46,919 nt of DNA, taken from positions 1 to 46,919 of the forward strand of contig NZ_JAALDL010000026.1 of the NCBI RefSeq assembly GCF_011045095.1, written 5' to 3'. A program made the position numbers and the translations under genes. Under the pieces are notes generated by a model. The model ran no database searches. It was not told the DNA's origin and saw only the letters and a program-made list of their open reading frames with translations. This DNA comes from Grimontia sedimenti. Its GTDB lineage: Bacteria > Pseudomonadota > Gammaproteobacteria > Enterobacterales > Vibrionaceae. Shown one piece after another: positions 17,848-28,367 of the stretch. The first letter of the stretch is position 1. The number at the start of each line of letters is the position of its first letter.

Positions 17848-19944
17848 ATGAGCGCGGATACGCTTTACGTAGACAAAGAGTTAAGTTGGCTGTCTTTTAA
17901 CGAAAGGGTACTTCAGGAAGCTGCAGACAAAAACGTTCCTATCATCGAACGTGTGCGATTTCTCGGTATCTTTTCCAGCAATCTGGATGAGTTCTATCAA
18001 GTCCGTTTTGCTGACGTAAAGCGCCGTATCCTGATCAACGAGGAGCAAGGTGGCGACAGTAAAGCCAAGGAGCTCCTCAATAAAATTCAGGACAAGGTTC
18101 TCAAGCTCAACCAGGATTTCGACCACCTTTATAATGACATTTTACTCGAAATGGCACGTCGCCATATTTTTCTGGTTAACGAGCGACAACTGACGGAATA
18201 CCAGCAAAATTGGCTGAAAAGACATTTCGTCAGTAACCTGCTTCCCCACATCACGCCGATTATTCTGACCGACGACATGGATGTACTCTCTTTCCTGAAA
18301 GATGCGTACTCCTACCTTGCCGTTGAAATGAAAAAAGAAGGCCAGCCCAACCGCTACGCACTGATTGAGATCCCAACTGACGAAATAGAGCGCTTTATCA
18401 AGGTGCCGGAGCCAAAAGGTAAGCGCCGCCGCAAGACCATCATCCTGCTCGATAACATCATTCGTTTATGTCTCGATGAGATTTTCAGTGGCTTCTTTGA
18501 TTACGACAGTGTCGAAGCTTATGCCATGAAAATGACCCGTGATGCGGAATATGACCTCACCAATGAGGTTGACCACAGCCTGCTAGAAAACATGTCAGAC
18601 AGCCTGGATCAGCGCTTAACTGCCCTTCCGGTCCGATTTGTTTATCAAAGGGACATGCCACAGGATATGGTAGAACATATTCTCAGCATGCTGAGGATCT
18701 CCGATTACGACAGTGTGCTTCCCGGGGCCCGTTACCACAATTTCAAAGACTTTATCGGCTTCCCGAATGTCGGGATGAAGTATCTGGAAAACCCTTCGCT
18801 ACCGCCGATTGAGTCTGCCGACTTCACCACCAACGCCAATGCATTTGATGCAATTCGTCAGCGTGATGTGCTGCTCTACTATCCCTACCACACTTTCCGA
18901 CATATGACGGAACTGGTGCGTCAGGCTTCCTTTGACCCAAAAGTTCGCAGTATCCGGATCAATATTTACCGCGTGGCGAAAAATAGCCGCATCATCAACT
19001 CCATGATTGATGCCGCCAACAACGGCAAACGCGTCACGGTCGTGGTTGAGCTTCAGGCTCGCTTTGATGAAGAGGCTAATATTGAGTGGGCACGTGTGCT
19101 GACCGACGCTGGCGTAAAAGTGGTCTTCGGTACACCGGGCCTGAAAATTCACTCCAAGCTTTGCCTCATCACACGTCGTGAAGATGATGGTTTGCGCGAA
19201 TATGCCCACATAGGTACCGGTAACTTCCACGAAAAAACCGCACGCATCTATACCGACTTCTCGCTGTTTACCGCGGATAAATCGATCACCACGGAAGTGC
19301 GTAAGGTATTCAACTTTATCGAGAACCCTTACAAGCCAGTGAAGTTTTCTCACCTGATTGTATCGCCACGTAACTCGCGCGCGCGTATTTATCGTTTGAT
19401 CGAGCGTGAAATCGAACACGCCAAGAACCGTAGGAAAGCGGGCATCACCTTGAAGGTGAATAATCTGGTGGACAAAGGCTTGGTGGACCTGCTCTACAAG
19501 GCGAGCAATGAAGGCGTAAAAATTCGCATGATTGTGCGCGGCATGTGTTCATTGATCCCTGGAGTGAAAGGCCTCAGCCACAACATCAAAGCCATCAGTA
19601 TTGTCGACCGTTTTCTCGAGCATCCACGTGTATTTGCGTTTGAAAATGGCGGCGATCGCGACGTTTACATTTCATCGGCTGACTGGATGACCCGTAATAT
19701 CGATAACCGCATCGAAGTGGGTGCGCCTATCAAAGATGAGCGCCTTAAACAGCGCATCATGGACATTCTCGAGCTTCAATTTGCAGACCGCGCCAAAGCA
19801 CGTGTCATTGATAAAGACATGTCCAACGCTTACGTGAAACGCGGAAATCGCAAAAAAGTACGTTCACAAATCGAAATTTACGATTACCTTAAACAAGTAG
19901 AACGTACAGAGAAACGGCAAGCGAGCAAACAAAAGAATGAATGA
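17848..19944 (+). CDS. ppk1: polyphosphate kinase 1
   Basis: Makes polyphosphate from ATP, reversibly, at the inner membrane face. The 698 residues fit the PPK1 family (E. coli 688). The autophosphorylated histidine is His435 (IHSKLC) and the second essential histidine is His454 ([12 protein letters not shown]), the same numbers as in E. coli. N-terminal helical domain [14 protein letters not shown] is conserved. A strong AAGGAAAGGGG ribosome-binding site precedes the ATG. Its end overlaps ppx by 8 bp, implying coupled production of synthesis and degradation enzymes. Confidence 0.98.
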   Translation: MSADTLYVDKELSWLSFNERVLQEAADKNVPIIERVRFLGIFSSNLDEFYQVRFADVKRRILINEEQGGDSKAKELLNKIQDKVLKLNQDFDHLYNDILLEMARRHIFLVNERQLTEYQQNWLKRHFVSNLLPHITPIILTDDMDVLSFLKDAYSYLAVEMKKEGQPNRYALIEIPTDEIERFIKVPEPKGKRRRKTIILLDNIIRLCLDEIFSGFFDYDSVEAYAMKMTRDAEYDLTNEVDHSLLENMSDSLDQRLTALPVRFVYQRDMPQDMVEHILSMLRISDYDSVLPGARYHNFKDFIGFPNVGMKYLENPSLPPIESADFTTNANAFDAIRQRDVLLYYPYHTFRHMTELVRQASFDPKVRSIRINIYRVAKNSRIINSMIDAANNGKRVTVVVELQARFDEEANIEWARVLTDAGVKVVFGTPGLKIHSKLCLITRREDDGLREYAHIGTGNFHEKTARIYTDFSLFTADKSITTEVRKVFNFIENPYKPVKFSHLIVSPRNSRARIYRLIEREIEHAKNRRKAGITLKVNNLVDKGLVDLLYKASNEGVKIRMIVRGMCSLIPGVKGLSHNIKAISIVDRFLEHPRVFAFENGGDRDVYISSADWMTRNIDNRIEVGAPIKDERLKQRIMDILELQFADRAKARVIDKDMSNAYVKRGNRKKVRSQIEIYDYLKQVERTEKRQASKQKNE

Positions 19945-21445
19945 TACTACCCCGGCTGAAAAGCCAAGGGAAATCGCCGCAATAGATTTAGGTTCAAACA
20001 GCTTTCACATGGTCGTCGCCCGCGTCGTTGGGCAAGGCCTTCAAATCATCAGCCGCCACAAACAACGTGTGCGGCTGGCTTCAGGACTCGACGATTACCT
20101 CAACCTCGATAACGCCGCTATTAACCGCGGAGTGGAATGTTTGGCCATGTTCGCGGAACGCCTTCAAGGCTTCGATGAAGCAAACGTCCGCGTTGCGGCA
20201 ACCTTTACCCTGCGTGAAGCGAAAAACAGCCATATCTTTGTGCAGCGGGCGCGCAATGTCTTCCCCTATCCGATAGAGATCATCCCCGGCGTGGAAGAAG
20301 CCCGTTTGATCTACCTCGGTGTTAGCCACACCCAGCCAGGTGATGGCCGAAAATTGGTGGTAGACATTGGTGGGGGCAGCACTGAGCTTGTTATTGGCAA
20401 AGGTTTTAGTCCGACACTCACCAACAGTAAACATATGGGTTGTGTCAGCTATAACCATCGCTTTTTCAAAGATGGACAAATTTCTATCAAACGCTTTGCT
20501 CAAGCCCAGCTCGCGGCAGAGCTGAAGTTAGAAAGCATCGCCAAAAAGTACAAGGATTGCGGCTGGGGAGAAGCCGTGGGTTCCTCTGGCACCATCAAAG
20601 CTATTCGTGAAGTGTTGATTGCCAGTGGGCACGACGATGGCATCATCACCCGCAAGCGGCTGGATGGCTTAATTGAACAGGTACTGCAGGTGAAGTCGGC
20701 CAGCGAGCTGAAGCTGCCCGGATTAACAGAAGACAGACAACCCGTGTTTGCCGCAGGTCTTGCGATTCTCTCCGGTGTGTTTCACGCACTGAGCATTGAG
20801 AAGATGGTGTATTCCGATGGCGCGCTTCGTGAAGGCCTTTTGTACGAAATGGAAGACCGCTTCCAACACAGTGATATACGAAGCCGCACCGCAGCAGACC
20901 TCGCAGAGCGCTATCATATCGACCGGCAACACGCAGAAAACGTCCAGCAAACTGCAGAGAGTTTTTATCTCCAGGCAGAGCCCAAACTTGGCACCAAAAA
21001 AGCCGAACTTGCCATATTGCTAAGCTGGGCAGCGCTGCTGCACGAAGTTGGATTAAGCATCTCGCACTCCGGTTTCCACAAACACTCGGCGTATATTCTG
21101 CAAAACACCAATCTACCCGGCTTTAACCAAGAGCAGCAAACAGTGCTGGCAACCCTCACCCGCTTCCACCGCAAAGCGTTGAAGCTTGATGAAATGCCTG
21201 AGTTCACTCTGTTCAAGACCAAGCAAATTTATCCGCTTATCCGCTCTTTAAGATTGGCTTGTGTGCTGAATGTGCAGCGCAGTGGTGAATCCATGCCCGA
21301 GGTAAAACTCGACGCTAAGGATGACAGTTGGTCACTCACGTTCCCTGAGAACTGGCTAAGCCAGAACAAGTTATTGGCTGCCGACTTGGAAGTAGAAAAG
21401 AACCTTTGGGATTCGGTGGGCTGGAAACTGTTGGTTAATGACTAG
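19937..21445 (+). CDS. ppx: exopolyphosphatase Ppx
   Basis: Removes terminal phosphates from long polyphosphate. The 502-residue protein (E. coli 513) has the actin-like ASKHA fold: [13 protein letters not shown] (15-27) and [15 protein letters not shown] (about 141-155) phosphate-binding loops, with a C-terminal HD-like helical domain ([20 protein letters not shown]). GppA is the related alternative, but pairing with ppk1 points to Ppx. It overlaps ppk1 and ends at a bidirectional terminator. Confidence 0.96.
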   Translation: MNDTTPAEKPREIAAIDLGSNSFHMVVARVVGQGLQIISRHKQRVRLASGLDDYLNLDNAAINRGVECLAMFAERLQGFDEANVRVAATFTLREAKNSHIFVQRARNVFPYPIEIIPGVEEARLIYLGVSHTQPGDGRKLVVDIGGGSTELVIGKGFSPTLTNSKHMGCVSYNHRFFKDGQISIKRFAQAQLAAELKLESIAKKYKDCGWGEAVGSSGTIKAIREVLIASGHDDGIITRKRLDGLIEQVLQVKSASELKLPGLTEDRQPVFAAGLAILSGVFHALSIEKMVYSDGALREGLLYEMEDRFQHSDIRSRTAADLAERYHIDRQHAENVQQTAESFYLQAEPKLGTKKAELAILLSWAALLHEVGLSISHSGFHKHSAYILQNTNLPGFNQEQQTVLATLTRFHRKALKLDEMPEFTLFKTKQIYPLIRSLRLACVLNVQRSGESMPEVKLDAKDDSWSLTFPENWLSQNKLLAADLEVEKNLWDSVGWKLLVND

Positions 21446-21465
21446 AGTCTACTGACCAACAACAA

Positions 21466-21496
21466 TAAAAAACGGTGCCGAAGCACCGTTTTTTAT
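21466..21496. terminator. bidirectional terminator between ppx and pstS
   Basis: AAAAAACGGTGC, loop CGAA, GCACCGTTTTTT with T-tract; it overlaps the pstS stop codon on the minus strand. Confidence 0.92.
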
Positions 21497-22446
21497 TTTT
21501 CTAGTCCGAGCAGGATTAGCTGCTGTTCAATCAATTCATCCGGTAGCGGCACAAAGCCTTCCGCTCCCACCAACGCCTGCCCCTGACGGGAAAGGATAAG
21601 CTTAACGAATTCCGCTTCCATTCTCGGCAAAGGCTTATCCGGCACCTTGTTCACGTAAACAAACAGGTAACGTGAGAGCGGATAAACACCGGAGATGACA
21701 TTATCAACGGTGGCATAAACCTGCTCGCCCTCGACATCCAGTGGCAGCATCTTCGCCCCCGCTGTGCGATAGCCCACCCCAGCATATCCAACCGCGTTGA
21801 GTGATGAGCTTACCGATTGCACCACAGAAGCAGAGCCCGGTTGCTCATTCACATCCGGACGGAAATCGCCATCGCAAAGCGCCTGATCTTTGAAAAATCC
21901 ATAAGTGCCCGACACCGAGTTGCGGCCAAACAGCTGAATATTTCGCTTTTCCCAGCTTCCCGGAAGACCGAGCTGCCCCCATTTATCAATCCGCTCGTTG
22001 GAGCCACAACGCAGCGTTTTGGAAAACAAGGCATCAACCTGCGTCATGTTCAGTACATCAAGCGGGTTGTCCTGATGAACAAATATCGCCATCGCATCAA
22101 TCGCGACTTTAATCGCCGTTGGCGGATAGCCATACTTTCGTTCAAACAGTTCAATTTCACGCGGGCGCATTTCCCGGCTCATGGTGCCAAACTGCGCCGT
22201 TGCTTCAATCAACGCTGGCACCGCAGTAGAAGAGCCCGACGTCTGGATTTGCACATTGACACTTGGGTAATACTTTTTGAAAAGCACGCCCCATTGAGTG
22301 ACCAAATTAGCCAGAGTGTCTGAGCCAACAGTCGACAGGTTACCGGAGACATTATCTACGCGGTGGTATAGAGGGAGATGATCGTCAGCGGCAGCAGGTG
22401 CTGCCACTAATAGGAGTCCAATCAGGGTCAAAGCCCGTTTTAACAT
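21493..22446 (-). CDS. pstS: phosphate-binding periplasmic protein PstS
   Basis: Captures inorganic phosphate in the periplasm and hands it to PstC/PstA. The 317-residue precursor has a signal peptide (about 1-20, cleavage near APAAA) and the binding residues typical of the family: VGSDTLANL near 41-49, [11 protein letters not shown] near 69-79, and [13 protein letters not shown] near 171-183. Unlike in E. coli it is not beside pstC; it is downstream of phoR with a 7-bp overlap, so it is expressed with phoB-phoR from the Pho box at 24545-24562. Two cysteines in the mature chain (near 145 and 188) could form a disulfide. Confidence 0.94.
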   Translation of the reverse strand: MLKRALTLIGLLLVAAPAAADDHLPLYHRVDNVSGNLSTVGSDTLANLVTQWGVLFKKYYPSVNVQIQTSGSSTAVPALIEATAQFGTMSREMRPREIELFERKYGYPPTAIKVAIDAMAIFVHQDNPLDVLNMTQVDALFSKTLRCGSNERIDKWGQLGLPGSWEKRNIQLFGRNSVSGTYGFFKDQALCDGDFRPDVNEQPGSASVVQSVSSSLNAVGYAGVGYRTAGAKMLPLDVEGEQVYATVDNVISGVYPLSRYLFVYVNKVPDKPLPRMEAEFVKLILSRQGQALVGAEGFVPLPDELIEQQLILLGLEK

Positions 22447-23735
22447 GCCAGACGCTCCGGAAGGGTGAACGAGAACGTACTACCCTGTCCCACCTTACTT
22501 TTGATTTCAAGCTCGGACTCGTGATGATTCAGCGCATGTTTCACAATGGCCAAGCCAAGACCACTGCCGCCCGTTTCACGTGATCGCGCTTTATCGACGC
22601 GGTAAAAGCGCTCGGTCAGTCTATCGATATGTTGTGGCGCAATACCTTCACCACTATCAATCACTTCCAGCCTTGGCCCTTTGCGGGACTTATACCACCG
22701 GACTTTAATTTTGGCGCTGGCTGGTGTGTGTTTCACCGCGTTATACACCAGGTTAGAAATGGCGCTGCGAAGCTGATCTTCATCTCCCAACACTTTGAGC
22801 GAATGATCGATTTCAAACTCAAAGTCATGCGCCTGATCGCCACTGAGTGTCTGAGCTTCTTTTTCCAGCACATCAAGCATTGCTGGCACATCGACTTTCT
22901 GATCCAGCGCGATCTTCACACTCGCCTCAATTTTTGACAGGGTCAGAAGCTGTTCCACCAAACCTTCCATTCGGGTCAACTGCTCGGTCATCACTCCATG
23001 AGCTTTACCCCACATTGGCCCCACCAGCATCTCCGGATCTTCAGACATTTCCAGATAGCCGCGCAGTACCGTCATTGGCGTACGGAGCTCATGAGAAACG
23101 TTTGCAAAGAAGTTACGGCGCATACCTTCGAGCTGTTTAAGCTGGGTAATATCACGCACCACCATCAGGTACTCACCTTCGGCATAAGGCATGGTACGGA
23201 ATTCGAGGGTTTTCGAAGCGTGTAGGGTCGAACGCATTTCAAACGGTTCACCCAGTTCCGCGCGGCTCAGGTACTCAATAAACTCCGGCGTACGGATCAG
23301 GTTGGCAATGTACTGACCGGCATCGTCAGGCATACGGAAGCCCAGTAGCTCCTGCGCCAGCTTGTTACACCAGACAATCGAGCCGTCATGCTCAAACACT
23401 ACGACCGCATCGGGCAGAGATTCTGCGCCATTGCGGAAACGGCGGATAAGATTGGCAAGCTCTTTACGACGACGACGGTTACGCTTTTGCAGACGGTAGA
23501 TACCGTTAAACAGCGGCGTCCAGCTTCCTGAGCCGGTTGGTGGTGTCAGGCTGCGCTCTTTCCAAAGCCAGTCAGAGAGTTTGAGTTGGTGGTAGAAGTT
23601 CCACAGCAACACCAAAACCGTTGCCAATAGCAACAACCAAGGCAGACCGCCAAAGAACCAGCCTATGAGAAACCAAGGTAGATAAAAAAAAGCCAGCTCA
23701 AGAGCCAGCTTTTTCCATGTAAGTCTTTCGACCAT
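22440..23735 (-). CDS. phoR: phosphate regulon sensor kinase PhoR
   Basis: Membrane histidine kinase that phosphorylates PhoB under phosphate limitation. The 431-residue protein has two adjacent N-terminal membrane helices (about 8-50) with almost no periplasmic loop, a charged linker, a PAS domain (about 95-195), the HisKA motif [11 protein letters not shown] (His about 210) and an HATPase domain with the [20 protein letters not shown] and [14 protein letters not shown] boxes. The ATG at 23735 has a GGAG site; a TTG 12 bases upstream is unlikely. It lies 58 bp after phoB and overlaps pstS. Confidence 0.96.
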   Translation of the reverse strand: MVERLTWKKLALELAFFYLPWFLIGWFFGGLPWLLLLATVLVLLWNFYHQLKLSDWLWKERSLTPPTGSGSWTPLFNGIYRLQKRNRRRRKELANLIRRFRNGAESLPDAVVVFEHDGSIVWCNKLAQELLGFRMPDDAGQYIANLIRTPEFIEYLSRAELGEPFEMRSTLHASKTLEFRTMPYAEGEYLMVVRDITQLKQLEGMRRNFFANVSHELRTPMTVLRGYLEMSEDPEMLVGPMWGKAHGVMTEQLTRMEGLVEQLLTLSKIEASVKIALDQKVDVPAMLDVLEKEAQTLSGDQAHDFEFEIDHSLKVLGDEDQLRSAISNLVYNAVKHTPASAKIKVRWYKSRKGPRLEVIDSGEGIAPQHIDRLTERFYRVDKARSRETGGSGLGLAIVKHALNHHESELEIKSKVGQGSTFSFTLPERLAC

Positions 23736-23793
23736 CAATGTCTCCAAGTTGCCACCCGGTGGCCTTCGGATGACCTATGACAATAATGCGTAA

Positions 23794-24483
23794 TCAGGTG
23801 CGCGTCGAGAAACGGTAGCCTGCGCCACGAACCGTTTGTACCAGTTTGTCGTGACCGTCTTCTTCCAGCGCTTTTCTTAAACGACGAATATGCACGTCAA
23901 CGGTACGATCTTCAACATAAACGTTAGTGCCCCAAACGTTATTCAGAAGCTGCTCACGACTGTAAACACGCTCTTGGTGGGTCATGAAAAAGTGCAACAT
24001 CTTAAACTCGGTTGGACCCATTTCCAGCGGCTTTTCATTTGAAGTGACGCGGTGTGATACAGGATCAAGCTTCAGACCATGCACATCAATCACATCATCC
24101 AGCGACGTTGGTGATACTCGGCGCATCACCGCTTTCAGGCGCGCCATCAGCTCTTTTGGCGAGAAAGGCTTGGTGATGTAATCATCCGCACCGACTTCGA
24201 GGCCGCGTACTTTATCTTCTTCCTCCCCACGTGCTGTGAGCATCACAACCGGGATTTGGCGGGTCAATTCATCACGCTTGAGATGTTTGATCAGGTTGAT
24301 CCCTGAGCCACCTGGTAGCATCCAGTCCATCAGGATCAGTTCAGGGTAAGGCTCGCAGATTTTTTCCAGAGCACTGTCATAATCTTCTGCTTCTACGGCC
24401 TGATAACCTTTTTGTTCCAGCACGAAACACAACATCTCGCGAATAGGTGCTTCATCTTCGACAACAAGTATCCGTCTTACCAT
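23794..24483 (-). CDS. phoB: phosphate regulon response regulator PhoB
   Basis: OmpR-family transcription activator binding Pho boxes. The 229-residue protein has an intact receiver: acidic pair Glu9-Asp10, phosphoacceptor Asp53 (LMDWMLPG), Thr in VVMLTAR (about 83) and Lys in DDYITKPF (about 105), followed by a winged-helix domain ending [17 protein letters not shown]. First gene of phoB-phoR-pstS, behind its own Pho box, implying autoregulation. Confidence 0.98.
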   Translation of the reverse strand: MVRRILVVEDEAPIREMLCFVLEQKGYQAVEAEDYDSALEKICEPYPELILMDWMLPGGSGINLIKHLKRDELTRQIPVVMLTARGEEEDKVRGLEVGADDYITKPFSPKELMARLKAVMRRVSPTSLDDVIDVHGLKLDPVSHRVTSNEKPLEMGPTEFKMLHFFMTHQERVYSREQLLNNVWGTNVYVEDRTVDVHIRRLRKALEEDGHDKLVQTVRGAGYRFSTRT

Positions 24484-24528
24484 TTTCCATACCCAGTTAG
24501 AGTGGTTTATTTGTATTTCTTGGACGCC

Positions 24529-24562
24529 ATTATGTGATTATATTATGACATTTTTGTGACCT
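24529..24562 (-). promoter_or_regulatory. Pho box and promoter of phoBR-pstS
   Basis: Minus strand: AGGTCAC-AAAA-ATGTCAT (24545-24562) fits the PhoB 7-4-7 repeat, with a CATAAT -10 about 10 bp downstream; a TATAAT-like stretch also lies nearer. The second repeat is identical to that of the pstC Pho box. Confidence 0.83.
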
Positions 24563-24692
24563 TTCGCGAGGTTTGGCGCGGTAGACAACCAGATACTGCT
24601 TTTTAATCCAGATATTTACTGACTGTTTTTCACCCGCCCAACCTACTGGACACAGCATTAGCCTTCGCTTCGGGCTAACTGCTTCTCTTTTA

Positions 24693-27600
24693 TCAAGAAA
24701 CGCGGAATTTGTTATCCAGCTCACTAACACCCAAGCCTGTTTTTTTAGAAACATGGAGTTGAGTCGGAATGCGTTCTTTCATCGCTTCAATGTGGCTGAT
24801 CACCCCGATCATCTTGCCAGATGCATTCAGGTTATCCAGTGCATCCAGCGCCACATCCAAAGTCTCACTATCAAGCGTACCAAAGCCCTCATCAAGGAAC
24901 AGCGAGTCGATGCTGGTCTTGTGACTAACGAGATCCGATAACGCCAATGCCAATGCCAAGCTGACAAGGAAACTCTCACCACCCGACAGGGTTTTAGTAT
25001 CACGCTCAATATCACCCTGCCAGGTATCCAACACACTGAGTTCCAACCCTTCACCCTGCTTGCGGTTCAGCTGGTAGCGCCCATGAATTCGGTCGAGTTG
25101 TTTGTTCGCCAGATACACCAGATTATCCAGCGTCAGACCCTGAGCAAACTTACGGAATTTATCGCCTTTTTGTGAGCCAATCAGGGAATGCAGATACTGG
25201 ATATCATCGTATTCCGCACGCAGGCGTTCGATCTCAGCAAACAGCGCCTGTTGGTTCTCTCGTCTTTGATGATCAGATGCCAAAGCATGGCTCAGCTCAC
25301 CACTTCGGCGCACGAGCGTATCCATGGCCTCTGATTGTGCCGTTAGCGTCGATTCCACTTCATCATGCGGAATTTGCTGCCACACTTCTGCCTGGTCATG
25401 GGCTAGCACTTCAACCACATGCTGACAGGCTTTCTCCAGCAGCACTTTTGCACCTTCAAGGGCATTTTCCAGCGCGCGTTTATCGGTAAGTAACTGTTGT
25501 TTTTCTTCCTCCGGAAGCAACGCGGCCTGGAACATTTCCAGAGAATCAAAAGGCGAAGCCCCAAGGCTTTCTTCCCATTGGGATGCATAACTCTGTGCCT
25601 CGGCATTCAGCGATGCCAGCGACTGAGTTTGGCTTGCCACTTCTGCCTGAATCGCGCGCAGATCGCCCAGACATTGCTGCGCAAAGGCTTGTGCTGCTTG
25701 ATGGGAAGCTTCCCCTTGTTCTGTCTGAACAGCAGCGCGGCGCTTTTCATCTTCCACCCGCTTGTCACCAAAGAGCTCAGTGCGTTTTGCTTTCGCAGCT
25801 TCAAGCTTGCCGGTCAGCGAATCAATCTCAGACTGAAGCGCGCCCAGCTGCTCAGCGAGTGCCTGGCTCTCTTTCACGCAATTTGAAAACTCAGCCTCAA
25901 GCAATGCTACCTCTTTGGACAAGACTTCTTTTTGCTGCTGGTTTTGCTCCCATTTTTTGGCATCTTGCTTTCTCGACGCTAACCAGACCTGAAGCTCATC
26001 ATGCTCAGGGGCTTGGTAACCACTGTCTGCGATTTGCTGGCTCAGCACGCTTTCGAGGGTCTCGAGGTAATCAAGCTTCTGGCGCTTATCAGCGGCCAGC
26101 TTCTGCGCTTCCTGTTTTTTGCTTTCAATCGTCACCGACAGAATGGAGAAGTGTTTCTCAGTGCTATCCAATGCACGGATAGCCTCATCCCAATGCTGTT
26201 TTGCCTGCTGCAGGGTTTTCTCTTGCGCTTTGAGTGCATTCAAGGTTTGAGTCAGCGCATCACGCTGCTGGGTTTGTTGCTCATTGAATGCAACAAAGGC
26301 GTCACGCTGATCGATAGTCAGGGCTAAGTTGAGTGGCAATGCTGCCTGTGCCCACTGCTCGCTAAGCGCAATTTGTTGTCGTTGGGTGCTATCTAACTGC
26401 CTTTGGATCTCTTCAACGTAATGCTTTAAAGATTCATACTTCTCTTTAGCCGCTCTACCTTTTTCGTAGATCTCCTTTTTTGCAGTCTGCACTTCGGTCA
26501 ATTGACGCATTGATTCAGACACATTGACTGCTTCACCTGATAAGGCTGGATGTTCGGTTGAGCCACAAAGTGGGCAGGCTTCATTCGGATTTAAAGCAGC
26601 CCGGTAGTGGGCAAGATGTTCTTCCTGATCGAGAAGCTTTTGCAACACTTCAATCAACTGCTCTTTGTCTCTGAATTGCTGACTCAATACCGTGACTTCT
26701 TGAGCTAGACCTTTTCCGGACTCTTTTTTCTCCGCCATTACTGAGCGCTTTTCCGCGCTCTCTTTGTCCAGTTCCAGCCATTGCTGCTGCCATTGACCTA
26801 ATTGGAAGTAAGTGGAAAGTTGTGCATTTAGCTGCTCGCGCTGTTTATCCAGAGCGTCAACATCACCGTTTGAGGTTGCTTGCTTGAACGCTTCTTGCTT
26901 CGCTTCCCATGCTTGTTTGGCTTGTTCGCTTTGGCTAAGTGCCGCCTGTTTTTCTTTCTCGGCATTTTCCGCTTTCGCGATCTCTGCCTGCAATTGGGTA
27001 TTAAGTTCGGTTTCGTATTCAGTCAGTTTGCCAATCGCATTTTGTTCTTGCGCGATCTGCTTACCCATCTGTTCCCACTGGCCAAGGTGTTGTTTAAGCT
27101 GGCCTGCAAACTGATGGGTGGTCAGATAAGTGGAAACGTCTTCCAGAGCCCGTTTTTTGGTCTCAAGGTTCTCTGTAGTTTTTTCCTGTGATGAAGTCAG
27201 ATCAGCCTGCTTGGTTTTCAGGCCCACCTGTTGCTGCAAAAACTCCTGCAGCCGCAGAGATTGGTGTTTGATGTCAGTGTCGAGAGGCAAGACTTGCTCA
27301 CTGATCAACACTTCCAGCGCACTTTGCTGGTTTTTCGCCAGTGTGAGCGCTTCTGAAGCTTTCACCAACGCCTCGTCAGCCTGTGCAGTCTTTTCTGTGT
27401 TGGCTTTCAATGCTTCCTGTTTGATAGCCAGCAAAGCGGTCGTTGATTCCACGCTTTTTGAAGATGACTGCCAACGCTCATAAGGCATACGCAGCTTTTC
27501 CGCTGGCTCACTGTTGGTGAGTTTATCCAGTTGTGGTTTAGCGGCCTTCCAGTTTTCTTCAGCAGTTTTTAGCTGTGCTTCGGCCTGATTTTTCTCTTGA

Positions 27601-28367
27601 TGGCTTTTTTGGTGTTCTTTCCACCATGTCAGGTGCGCTGTGAGATCGGCCTGCTTTTCACGCTCACTCTTGAGCAAGGCTTCTGTTTCTTCCTGTTCTT
27701 TTTCGAGGGCTTCAAGCTCCTCGCTACTCAGCAACTGCACGCCTTTCGCTTCGGCCTCTTTCTGGCTCAAAGCCTGCTTTGCTGAGGCAAAATGCTCATG
27801 CACTTTTTCAGAAATCCGGCCGTAAATTTCTGTTCCGGTCAGTTCTTCCAAAAGCTCCGCGCGCTCGTTTTCCTTGGCATTCAGGAAAGCGGCAAACTCC
27901 CCCTGAGAAAGCATCATGGATTTGGTAAAGCGGGCAAAATCGAGACCCGTAACACGCTCAACCAATTCATTTTTCTGCTTCACCTGTGTGGCCAGTACCT
28001 TGTCGGTTTTCACGTCCACCAGCTCCACATCTGCTTGCTGTAAATTACCGTCCGCTTTCCCGCGGGAGCGGCGCATGCTCCAAAACGCGCGATACGGGTG
28101 GCCTTTTACTTCGAATTCTACTTCGGCAGAACACTCTGCCGTGCCACGGGTCATGATTTCATTGCTGGAAGTGGAGATCAGCCCCAATCGCGGGGTCTGG
28201 TGATAGAGCGCCAGACAAATCGCATCAAGCAGTGTGGTTTTACCTGCGCCCGTTGCGCCGGTAATGGCGAACAGACCATTGTCTGAAAAAGGTGTTTGGG
28301 TGAAATCAATCTTCCACTCGCCTTTCAGTGAGTTCAGGTTCTTAAATCGAAGGCTCAGGATTTTCAT
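24693..28367 (-). CDS. sbcC: SbcCD nuclease ATPase subunit SbcC
   Basis: Large SMC-like subunit of the SbcCD (Mre11-Rad50-like) nuclease, which cleaves DNA hairpins and processes blocked ends. The 1224-residue chain has Walker A GATGAGKT (37-44), a long antiparallel coiled coil (about 180-1020), the zinc-hook CPLC at 598-601, and a C-terminal ATPase lobe with signature LSGGESFLVSLALALALSD and Walker B SLFLDEGFGTLD. It is far longer than E. coli SbcC (1048). Start overlaps the sbcD stop (ATGA) and has a GGAGGG site, so the two subunits are translationally coupled. Confidence 0.96.
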   Translation of the reverse strand: MKILSLRFKNLNSLKGEWKIDFTQTPFSDNGLFAITGATGAGKTTLLDAICLALYHQTPRLGLISTSSNEIMTRGTAECSAEVEFEVKGHPYRAFWSMRRSRGKADGNLQQADVELVDVKTDKVLATQVKQKNELVERVTGLDFARFTKSMMLSQGEFAAFLNAKENERAELLEELTGTEIYGRISEKVHEHFASAKQALSQKEAEAKGVQLLSSEELEALEKEQEETEALLKSEREKQADLTAHLTWWKEHQKSHQEKNQAEAQLKTAEENWKAAKPQLDKLTNSEPAEKLRMPYERWQSSSKSVESTTALLAIKQEALKANTEKTAQADEALVKASEALTLAKNQQSALEVLISEQVLPLDTDIKHQSLRLQEFLQQQVGLKTKQADLTSSQEKTTENLETKKRALEDVSTYLTTHQFAGQLKQHLGQWEQMGKQIAQEQNAIGKLTEYETELNTQLQAEIAKAENAEKEKQAALSQSEQAKQAWEAKQEAFKQATSNGDVDALDKQREQLNAQLSTYFQLGQWQQQWLELDKESAEKRSVMAEKKESGKGLAQEVTVLSQQFRDKEQLIEVLQKLLDQEEHLAHYRAALNPNEACPLCGSTEHPALSGEAVNVSESMRQLTEVQTAKKEIYEKGRAAKEKYESLKHYVEEIQRQLDSTQRQQIALSEQWAQAALPLNLALTIDQRDAFVAFNEQQTQQRDALTQTLNALKAQEKTLQQAKQHWDEAIRALDSTEKHFSILSVTIESKKQEAQKLAADKRQKLDYLETLESVLSQQIADSGYQAPEHDELQVWLASRKQDAKKWEQNQQQKEVLSKEVALLEAEFSNCVKESQALAEQLGALQSEIDSLTGKLEAAKAKRTELFGDKRVEDEKRRAAVQTEQGEASHQAAQAFAQQCLGDLRAIQAEVASQTQSLASLNAEAQSYASQWEESLGASPFDSLEMFQAALLPEEEKQQLLTDKRALENALEGAKVLLEKACQHVVEVLAHDQAEVWQQIPHDEVESTLTAQSEAMDTLVRRSGELSHALASDHQRRENQQALFAEIERLRAEYDDIQYLHSLIGSQKGDKFRKFAQGLTLDNLVYLANKQLDRIHGRYQLNRKQGEGLELSVLDTWQGDIERDTKTLSGGESFLVSLALALALSDLVSHKTSIDSLFLDEGFGTLDSETLDVALDALDNLNASGKMIGVISHIEAMKERIPTQLHVSKKTGLGVSELDNKFRVS

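Noticed and set aside
18799-19419. 206-codon open frame antisense to ppk1
   Set aside because: Covers the catalytic part of Ppk1 on the opposite strand; no independent support.
24658-24678. TTAGCC/GGCTAA hairpin after sbcC as a terminator
   Set aside because: Only 6 bp of stem and no T-tract; too weak to list as a feature.
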